A stretch of DNA of 64,000 nt. It comes from Cyanobium sp. M30B3. GTDB taxonomy: Bacteria > Cyanobacteriota > Cyanobacteriia > PCC-6307 > Cyanobiaceae. The notes beneath the pieces are model-generated. The model was not told where the DNA came from, did no database searches, and saw only the letters and a list, made by a program, of their open reading frames with translations. Shown here in pieces: positions 57,913 to 64,000 of the stretch (positions within the stretch are counted from its first letter, which is position 1; each line of letters begins with the position of its first letter). The stretch spans positions 3,074,465 to 3,138,464 of the forward strand of contig CP073761.1 of the NCBI GenBank assembly GCA_018399015.1. The letters are read 5' to 3'. A program made the translations under genes and the position numbers.

Positions 57913-60777
57913 TCAAACCAGCTCCGCCAGCCGGCGGCGCGCCAGCTCCGCCTGGACCTCAGCTTCAGCCAGGTTGGCGCGGCACTCGACCACCACGGCC
58001 GCTGGCGCCTTATCGGCAAAGTTGGGATTGGCCAGGCGGCCGGCCAGGCCTGCGATCTCTTTTTCGGCCTTGGTCAGATCCTTCTCGAGGCGGCTGCGCA
58101 GGGCATCCAGATCCACCAGCCCTTCGAGCGGCAACAGCACCTGCAGCTCGCCGCACACCCCCGCCAACGCCCGCTGACCGCCCCCACTGCTGCGGGCGGC
58201 TTCAGCGGCAGCAGGGTCCAGCACCGTCACGCTCGCGGCCCGCGTGAGAGCGGTGATGTCCGGGGTTGCGTCCTGCAGCAGGGCCGCAAGCTCGTCGCGG
58301 CCTGTGACGAATCCCACCGGCGCCGGCTGGGCCGGCTTGAGTCCCGCCACAGCCCGCAGGTTGCGCACCACCCGGATCGCCTCGATCAGCTCAGCGAACG
58401 CGTCCTCCAGGGCGTCGTTGAGGGCCGCTGCGTCGACCTGCGGCCAGCGCTGCAGGGCAAGGAAAGTGCCCTGCGGCTCACCGCTGAGGCCGTGCCAGAG
58501 CTCCTCGCTGAGGTGCGGCATCAGCGGGTGGAGCATCACCAGCAGCTCCTGGAGCACCTTGGCCAGCACCTGGCGGGCCGTGCGCTGGTCAGCGAGGGCC
58601 TGCGCGCGAGCCGTGCCCTCCAGCTCCGCCGGCACCTGCAGCCGCCGCTTGATCAGCTCCAGATACCAGTCGCACACCTCGTTCCAGGCGAACTCGTAGA
58701 GCCCCTTGGCCGCCTCGCCCAGGGCATAACTGGCGTAGCGCTCAGCGGTCTCGCGGTTGACGCGGGCCAGGCGCGAGAGGATCCAGCGGTCGGCCAGCTG
58801 CAGGGAATCAGGATCCGGCTCACCCAGGCTCGCCGGCGTCTCGCCGCCCAGGTTCATCAGGGCGAAGCGGGTGGCGTTCCAAAGCTTGTTGGCGAAGTTG
58901 CGCGAGGCCTCCACCGTGGCGGAGGTGTCGCTCTTGCGGTCGTAGTCGAGGCGGATGTCCTGGCCGGCGCCGGCCACCTCGCGCACCAGGGCGAAGCGCA
59001 GGGCGTCGGCGCCGTAGCGCTCGATCAGCAGCAGCGGGTCGATGCCGTTGCCCGCGCTCTTGCTCATCTTGCGGTTGTTCTCATCGCGCACCAGGCCGTG
59101 GATGTACACGTCCCGGAAGGGAATCCAGGTGTCGCGGCCGCCGACCGGCTGCTCGCCCTCCTGCAGGAATGCCCCGGCCATCATCGTCATCCGGGCCACC
59201 CAGAAAAAGATGATGTCGAAGCCCGTCACCAGCACGCTGGTGGGATACCAGCGGGCCAGATCTGGCGGCTCAGCCTCACCCGCCTCGCCGGGCCAACCGA
59301 GGGTGGAGAAGGGCCAGAGGCCGCTGGAGAACCAGGTGTCGAGGGCGTCGGGATCCTGCTCCAGCACCACGGGGTGGGCGTGGGTGCCGCCGGCGAACTG
59401 CGCCTCCGCCTTGGCCCGGGCCTCCTCCTCGTTGCGGGCCACCACGTAGGGCGTGCTGTCGGTGATCTCGCCGCCGGTTTCGCTCACCACAAACCAGGCG
59501 GGGATGCGGTGGCCCCACCACAGCTGGCGGGAGATGCACCAGTCGCGGATGTCGGTGAGCCAGTCGCGATACACCTTGCTCCAGCGCTCCGGCACGAAGC
59601 GCGGGTCGGGACCGGCGGCGGCATCCAGGGCCTCGCGGCAACGGGCGGCCAAGGGCTCGGTGCGCACAAACCACTGGGTGGAGAGCAGCGGCTCCACCGG
59701 CACCTTGCCGCGATCCGAAAACGGCACACTGTGGCGGTAGGGCTCCACCTTCACCAGGAACCCCTCGGCCTCCATGGCGGCCACCACCGCCTTGCGGGCC
59801 TCGAAGCGATCGAGCCCCTGGAAGCGACCGGCGGCTTCGTTCATCGTGCCGTCCTTGGCCATCACCGTGATCAGCGGCAGGTTGTGGCGCTGGCCGATGG
59901 CGAAGTCGTTGGGGTCGTGGGCGGGGGTCACCTTCACGCAACCGGTGCCGAAGTCGGCATCCACGTGGTCGTCGGCCACGATCGGGATCTGGCGGCCCAC
60001 CAGCGGCAGGGTGAGGGTCTGCCCCACCAGATCGGCGTAGCGCGGATCCCTGGGGTTCACGGCCACTGCCGTGTCGCCCAGCAGGGTTTCGGGGCGGGTG
60101 GTGGCCACCTCCAGGTGGGTGCGGCCTTTAGCAGCAGCAGTGGCGGCCCCGCCGCTCAGGGGATAGCGGAAGTGCCAGAGGTGACCGTCCACCTCCTTCA
60201 TCTCCACCTCCAGATCGCTCACCGCCGAGCCGGAGGCCGGGCACCAGTTCACCAGGTATTCACCCCGGTAGATCAGCCCCTGCTCGTGCAGGCGATTGAA
60301 GGCCTCGATCACCGCCGTGCTGCAGCCCTGATCCAGCGTGAAGCGCTCGCGCCGCCAGTCCACCGAGTAGCCCAGCCGGCGCAGCTGGCCCACGATCGTG
60401 CCGCCGCTCTGGGCCTTCCACTCCCAGGCCTTCTCCAGAAAGGCCTCACGGCCCAGATCTTCCTTGCGCTGGCCCTCCGCCTTGAGCTGCTTCTCCAGGA
60501 TCGTCTGCACGGCGATCGAGGCGTGGTCGGTGCCAGGCAGGCAGAGCACGTTTTTGCCCTGCAGGCGCTGGAAGCGCACGATCGTGTCGATCAGGGCCGT
60601 GTTGAAGGCATGGCCCATGTGCAGGCTGCCGGTGACGTTCGGCGGCGGGATCACCACCGAGAACGGCTCGCCGGGAGCGCTGGGGTCGGGATGGAAGGCG
60701 CCGCTGCTCTCCCAGGCCTGCTGCCAGCGGGCTTCGGTGCCCGCCGGGTCGTAGGTCTTGGGCAGGGCGTCCGTCAC
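57913..60777 (-). CDS. valS: Valyl-tRNA synthetase
   Basis: A 954-residue class I synthetase that charges tRNA-Val. The HIGH motif appears as LHMGHAF after PPPNVTGS, the KMSKS motif as [15 protein letters not shown], and the editing domain contains the [15 protein letters not shown] stretch. The C-terminal coiled-coil arm ([20 protein letters not shown]) is present. GTG 60777 ([12 protein letters not shown]) is taken as start; an upstream TTG at 60810 is less likely. Confidence 0.96.
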   Translation of the reverse strand: MTDALPKTYDPAGTEARWQQAWESSGAFHPDPSAPGEPFSVVIPPPNVTGSLHMGHAFNTALIDTIVRFQRLQGKNVLCLPGTDHASIAVQTILEKQLKAEGQRKEDLGREAFLEKAWEWKAQSGGTIVGQLRRLGYSVDWRRERFTLDQGCSTAVIEAFNRLHEQGLIYRGEYLVNWCPASGSAVSDLEVEMKEVDGHLWHFRYPLSGGAATAAAKGRTHLEVATTRPETLLGDTAVAVNPRDPRYADLVGQTLTLPLVGRQIPIVADDHVDADFGTGCVKVTPAHDPNDFAIGQRHNLPLITVMAKDGTMNEAAGRFQGLDRFEARKAVVAAMEAEGFLVKVEPYRHSVPFSDRGKVPVEPLLSTQWFVRTEPLAARCREALDAAAGPDPRFVPERWSKVYRDWLTDIRDWCISRQLWWGHRIPAWFVVSETGGEITDSTPYVVARNEEEARAKAEAQFAGGTHAHPVVLEQDPDALDTWFSSGLWPFSTLGWPGEAGEAEPPDLARWYPTSVLVTGFDIIFFWVARMTMMAGAFLQEGEQPVGGRDTWIPFRDVYIHGLVRDENNRKMSKSAGNGIDPLLLIERYGADALRFALVREVAGAGQDIRLDYDRKSDTSATVEASRNFANKLWNATRFALMNLGGETPASLGEPDPDSLQLADRWILSRLARVNRETAERYASYALGEAAKGLYEFAWNEVCDWYLELIKRRLQVPAELEGTARAQALADQRTARQVLAKVLQELLVMLHPLMPHLSEELWHGLSGEPQGTFLALQRWPQVDAAALNDALEDAFAELIEAIRVVRNLRAVAGLKPAQPAPVGFVTGRDELAALLQDATPDITALTRAASVTVLDPAAAEAARSSGGGQRALAGVCGELQVLLPLEGLVDLDALRSRLEKDLTKAEKEIAGLAGRLANPNFADKAPAAVVVECRANLAEAEVQAELARRRLAELV

Positions 60778-60852
60778 GGCAGCGGGGCAGGCAGGGCCCC
60801 ATCGTCTCAAAGGGCCTGGTGGATGGTGCCAGGCCCGCCGCGAAAGCCGAAG

Positions 60853-61710
60853 TCAGTTGGCGGAGCTGCCCTGCATCGCCACCGGAATCCGGGGCACGGG
60901 GAAACCGGCCTTGCCGAGCACCTCCACGATCATCCGGTTGGTGTCGAAGTACACCTGCCAGTAGTTGGCGGTATGGGTGTACGGGCGCACCGCCAGGCGG
61001 GGGCCCCGCTCGCTGAACTCCAGCACCTCCACATCGGCCTCCATGCCCTCCACCTGGTTGGGCACCTGCTTGATTCCTTCCTTGAGCAGGCCGATGGCCT
61101 TGCCCACGTCGGCGCTGTTGTCGAGCTGGGCCACCAGCTCAACGCGGCGGAAGGGATTGGTGGAGTAGTTCTTGATGGTGTCGCCAAACAGCTTGGCGTT
61201 GCCCACGAAGTTCTGCACGTTGTCCGGCGATCTGATCGCGGTCACGAACATGCCCACCTCGTCCACCGTGCCCTCCACGCCACCGGCATCGATGTAGTCA
61301 CCGGCATTGATCGGCCGGAAGATCTGCAGGAACACCCCGGCGGCGAAGTTGCCGAGCATGCCGCTCCAGGCTGCGCCGATCGCCACGCCGGCACCGGCCA
61401 GCAGGGCGGCGAAGCTGGCGGTTTCGATACCGAAGAAGCCCAGGATGGCCACCACCAGCACCACCCGCAGCAGGGCGCCGAGGATGTTGAGCAGGTAGCT
61501 GATCAGGGTTGGGTCGAGGGTGCCCTGGTTGAGCACGCGACGCAGCAGGCGCAGGGCCAGACCGATCAGCCAGCCGCCGGCGATCCAGAGGGCAACCGCA
61601 CCGACCAGTTTGAACAGGAACGGAACGATCAGTGCAGCGATATCCGCGGCTGGTACCAGTGCAATGATCCCGGGCAGCGACATGAGTTTCAAAGAGGTCA
61701 ACTCTTTCAT
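60853..61710 (-). CDS. MscS-family mechanosensitive ion channel
   Basis: A 285-residue protein with three membrane spans and the MscS pore helix/beta region: ALLAGAGVAIGAAWSGML, then NFAAGVFLQIFRPINAGDYI and GTVDEVGMFVTAIRSPDN. It would open under membrane tension to release solutes after osmotic downshift. The start at 61710 is backed by a GAGGG ribosome-binding site (complement of 61716-61720); ATG 61683 is an alternative. The C-terminal domain is short, the size of E. coli MscS. Confidence 0.9.
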   Translation of the reverse strand: MKELTSLKLMSLPGIIALVPAADIAALIVPFLFKLVGAVALWIAGGWLIGLALRLLRRVLNQGTLDPTLISYLLNILGALLRVVLVVAILGFFGIETASFAALLAGAGVAIGAAWSGMLGNFAAGVFLQIFRPINAGDYIDAGGVEGTVDEVGMFVTAIRSPDNVQNFVGNAKLFGDTIKNYSTNPFRRVELVAQLDNSADVGKAIGLLKEGIKQVPNQVEGMEADVEVLEFSERGPRLAVRPYTHTANYWQVYFDTNRMIVEVLGKAGFPVPRIPVAMQGSSAN

Positions 61711-61836
61711 TAACGCCCTCAACCCCTAGGGGGGGATGTCGCGGTGTGCAAATCAACACCCGATTCAACATCGGCTAAAAATAACAAAAACCGCACAGTC
61801 CAGCCAACGGGCGTCGCGCTCGCGCCAGACAAGACT

Positions 61837-62481
61837 TCAGGCTGACAGGCGCTTCAGGTAGTCCTCCAGGGTGCCGGCATTGATCCAGCCGGTGGCGATC
61901 GTCTTGCTGTGGCTGGGGCTCACCCGGCCGCGGTGGATGTGCGAGATCCCCGCGGGAAAAAGCAACAGCTTGCCCCGCTCCGCCTGCTCGTGGTGGCCCT
62001 GCCAGTGGAACTCGGTGCCGCCCTCGGGAAGCCCGTTGCAATAGAGGATCCAGGCCAGCACCCGCGCCTGGGGTTCGGTGGCCTCGTCGCTGATCGTCCA
62101 GTCGCAGTGCCAGCGTTTGAAGCCCTCTCCCGGCGCGTAGCGCTGCAGATTGAAGATCGGGTTCACGAACAGGCTCTGCTGGGGGCAGCAGCCTTTCAGC
62201 AGCGGCCGCTCCTTCAGGTACTGGCCCAGGGCCGCATTCACCCCGCGCAGGATCACCTCGGCCAGGGCGAAGGCCTCGGGGTCGCTGCGGTCGATCGCCA
62301 CCAGGCTGATATCGGTGGAGATTTTGGCGGGCTCAGGGGCCGGCTCTCCCGGCTTCCCCTGGCCCCCAGGCCCGAAGGCCACGCCGGGCCGTTGCAGGTC
62401 GGGGCGGCGGTCGAAGAAGGCCATCACCCCATCGGCCAGGGCCTCGAAGCCGGCGTTGCGGTAGGCGGCGATCAGGTTCAT
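61837..62481 (-). CDS. 2-oxoglutarate/Fe(II)-dependent oxygenase
   Basis: A 214-residue protein of the prolyl-4-hydroxylase-like superfamily. The iron-binding HxD is in KRWHCDW, the distal His in GISHIHRGRVS, followed by the 2-oxoglutarate-binding basic residue region (SKTIATGW). The substrate is unknown; related cyanobacterial proteins may hydroxylate peptides. The ATG overlaps the stop of the upstream gene (ATGA). Confidence 0.85.
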   Translation of the reverse strand: MNLIAAYRNAGFEALADGVMAFFDRRPDLQRPGVAFGPGGQGKPGEPAPEPAKISTDISLVAIDRSDPEAFALAEVILRGVNAALGQYLKERPLLKGCCPQQSLFVNPIFNLQRYAPGEGFKRWHCDWTISDEATEPQARVLAWILYCNGLPEGGTEFHWQGHHEQAERGKLLLFPAGISHIHRGRVSPSHSKTIATGWINAGTLEDYLKRLSA

Positions 62482-62936
62482 GGATGGGGCAGCCAGGGAA
62501 TCACCACGGCCCGCTCCAGCCTGCCCCAGCGCGCCTGGTCCAACACCACCCGCGGCGCCAGACCCACCCGCTCGAGGGCCTGGGCGATCCGCTCCGGACT
62601 GAGCCCAGCCTCACCGGCCCCGAGGGGCAGCGCCAGCACCTGGGGCTCGGCGGGATCGGCCAGCAGCTGCAGGTCGAGATCCTCCAGCTCCCGCTGGAAG
62701 TAGAGCCGCCGCAGCCGCGCCCCCAGGGCCGGCCCCAGGGCGGCGGCGAAGCGCTGCAGCTCAGCCTCCTCGCCGCTGCAGCCGCAGTTGAGGGCCAGCC
62801 AGATCAGCAGCTTGGCCCAGCTGTCGGCCGTCCACAGCGGCTGGAAACTGTCGCGGTGCTGGCGCACCAGCTCACCCAGGGCGAAGTCCACCAGGGTGGC
62901 CTGCAGGCGGGACGCCTCCGGTGTGGAATCGGCCAT
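62478..62936 (-). CDS. Conserved-looking small protein, unknown function
   Basis: A 152-residue protein (ATG 62936, MADSTPEASRLQATLVDF). It is helical in the first half (SWAKLLIWLALNCGCSGEEA) and beta/alpha in the second half (LEDLDLQLLADPAEPQVLAL). No motif points to a reaction. It is coupled to the 2OG oxygenase by a four-base overlap, so may act in the same process. Longer frames starting at 63101 would run into the divergent gene at 63052. Confidence 0.6.
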   Translation of the reverse strand: MADSTPEASRLQATLVDFALGELVRQHRDSFQPLWTADSWAKLLIWLALNCGCSGEEAELQRFAAALGPALGARLRRLYFQRELEDLDLQLLADPAEPQVLALPLGAGEAGLSPERIAQALERVGLAPRVVLDQARWGRLERAVVIPWLPHP

Positions 62937-63051
62937 GGCAGCGCGCAACACAGCCAGCCATCCTCTCCAGTCGGCCGGCCATTCACGCCAGCGCTGTTCG
63001 CAGAGGCTCGCCAGTGGGCAAACTGCAGAGGCATCGTCCCTGGAGACGCCC

Positions 63052-63306
63052 ATGGCCCTGGATCTGAACGACCCGGAGCTCGAATTTGCCGATCTGGTCA
63101 CCGCCTACCAGAGCTGGGTGATGGCCGTGATCAACGATGAAAAGCTGGGCGGCGAGCCGCTGCTCAGCGACGAGATCGTCGATGACGCCCTCAACGCCAT
63201 GCGCTTTTTGCCCGATGTGGTGACCAGCGCCATCGAGACCACCCTGGCGCGGGTGTACGACGTGGATGCCGAGGAGCTGGCCGGCCTGCTCTATCCGGAG
63301 GAGTGA
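63052..63306 (+). CDS. Small acidic conserved protein, unknown function
   Basis: An 84-residue acidic protein starting MALDLNDPELEFADLVTAYQ and ending DVDAEELAGLLYPEE, helical throughout. It has the look of a picocyanobacterial small conserved protein. The stop overlaps the GTG of the next gene (GTGA), so translation is probably coupled. Confidence 0.7.
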   Translation: MALDLNDPELEFADLVTAYQSWVMAVINDEKLGGEPLLSDEIVDDALNAMRFLPDVVTSAIETTLARVYDVDAEELAGLLYPEE

Positions 63307-64000
63307 TCCCGCGAGGGCCGCGGCGCTTCACCCCGCCACGGGCCGTGCTGCCGGCCCTGCTGGCGGCACTCACGGCCCTGGCGGGCTGGATGGCCCTGCG
63401 GCACGCCCAGACCCAGGACAGCGCCGGCTCACGCCTGTGGGGCACGGTGTACATGGCCGTGGGCATCAACAGCGACGAACAGCTGGACAGCGGTCTGCGT
63501 CAGCGGGCCGCGGAATCCCTGGATCGCTTCAGCCGGGATTTCCGCGAACTCCACCCCGGGGTGCAGATCCAGCTGATGACCTTCCCCGAGGACACTCTGG
63601 TGGGCCAGCTGCGCTTCCGCCAGCAGGGCGGCCTGGGGCCGGATCTGCTGCTGGTGAATTCGCGCACGGCCCTGGAGCTGCACCGCAAGCAGCTGGTGCA
63701 GGGCGTGCATTTCCCGCCGGAGCTGCTGCAGCAGATCGATCCCGACATGCTCGAGCGGGTCGAGCTGGGCGATGGGACCCTGGCGGGGTTGCCGGTGCTG
63801 CAGCTGCCCCAGCTGGCCTGCTTCAACCGCGAGCGCCTGCCCACAGGCAGCCCGGACAGCCTCGACGACCTGCTGCAGCTCAGCAGCCGCGGCGTGCGGG
63901 TGGGCCTGAGCAGCAATCCCTTCTACCTGTTCTGGACCGTCGGAGGCCTGGGGGCCGGCGACGCCCTGCTGGCGGCGCAGGGCGACAACCCGCTCACCCC
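63303..64000 (+). CDS. ABC-transporter extracellular solute-binding protein, 3' end outside window
   Basis: At least 232 residues, open to the right edge. A GTG start overlaps the upstream stop. The N-terminus is basic (PRGPRRFTPPRAV) followed by a hydrophobic stretch (LPALLAALTALAGWMAL), a signal anchor or signal peptide. The body shows family 1 binding-protein features: FSRDFRELHPGVQIQLMTFP, GLGPDLLLVNS, GTLAGLPVLQLPQLACFNRE. Such proteins capture sugars or related compounds in the periplasm. The permease and ATPase are not visible. Specificity is unknown. Confidence 0.8.
   Translation, partial: MIPRGPRRFTPPRAVLPALLAALTALAGWMALRHAQTQDSAGSRLWGTVYMAVGINSDEQLDSGLRQRAAESLDRFSRDFRELHPGVQIQLMTFPEDTLVGQLRFRQQGGLGPDLLLVNSRTALELHRKQLVQGVHFPPELLQQIDPDMLERVELGDGTLAGLPVLQLPQLACFNRERLPTGSPDSLDDLLQLSSRGVRVGLSSNPFYLFWTVGGLGAGDALLAAQGDNPLT

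Noticed and set aside
58492-61713. 1073-codon plus-strand frame across valS and mscS
   Set aside because: It spans two well-identified minus-strand genes and its product is a low-complexity His/Gln/Gly/Ala-rich shadow.

Overview
The window reads as a chromosomal segment of a high-GC picocyanobacterium of the Cyanobium/Synechococcus type. Supporting this are flavodiiron genes flv3-flv1, a DesC-type acyl-lipid desaturase, a cyanobacterial chorismate lyase, an MEKHLA protein, PEP-CTERM-like tails of the cyanobacterial PGPLPLLG form, and at least ten copies of the octamer GCGATCGC (HIP1). Gene density is high. Many neighbours overlap by 1-8 bases (ATGA, GTGA, TGATG), which suggests translational coupling. 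I see no rRNA, tRNA, CRISPR array, prophage or insertion sequence.

Layout: 1-748 is the 3' part of an exported PEP-CTERM-like protein, convergent with a sulfotransferase. 1904-7554 holds a small membrane protein and a run of SNF2 helicase, ceramidase-family membrane protein, SWIM zinc-finger protein and MEKHLA protein. 7766-23282 is the most striking part: three consecutive very large secreted phosphoesterases. They are a phytase-like/5'-nucleotidase protein, a PhoA-type alkaline phosphatase, and an extracellular nuclease fused to PhoD. The first two end in an identical 160-residue C-terminal module (six synonymous base changes), apparently an exchangeable type I secretion tail. Together they could strip phosphate from extracellular DNA, nucleotides and phosphoesters.

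23334-26959 is flv3-flv1. 27001-33042 (minus strand) is a small orphan ORF, gcvP, gcvH, a PLP-dependent aluminium-resistance/methionine gamma-lyase family protein and an unknown protein. A divergent control region leads to the desaturase, then rplI (with terminator) and dnaB. 36527-45115 is a 2862-residue Calx-beta/RTX adhesin-like protein, overlapped at its end by a second PEP-CTERM-like protein.

45865-46878 holds a decayed antitoxin/PIN-toxin pair on the minus strand, butted against an intact MazEF-like pair on the plus strand. 46905-55009 is largely housekeeping: mnmG, a membrane-anchored protein, chorismate lyase, DUF1269, SprT-like protease and ligA. 55085-64000 has a VTT/DedA-like membrane protein, an HIBADH-type dehydrogenase, a SemiSWEET transporter, valS, an MscS channel, a 2OG-Fe(II) oxygenase, small conserved unknowns and the start of an ABC-transporter solute-binding protein that runs off the edge.

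Base composition is uneven. The bodies of several exported proteins are near 40-53% GC in 60-base samples, while a sampled tail and the housekeeping genes are far richer. This suggests that exported proteins are assembled from acquired bodies and resident sorting or secretion tails. All functional calls come from reading motifs by eye; no searches were run.
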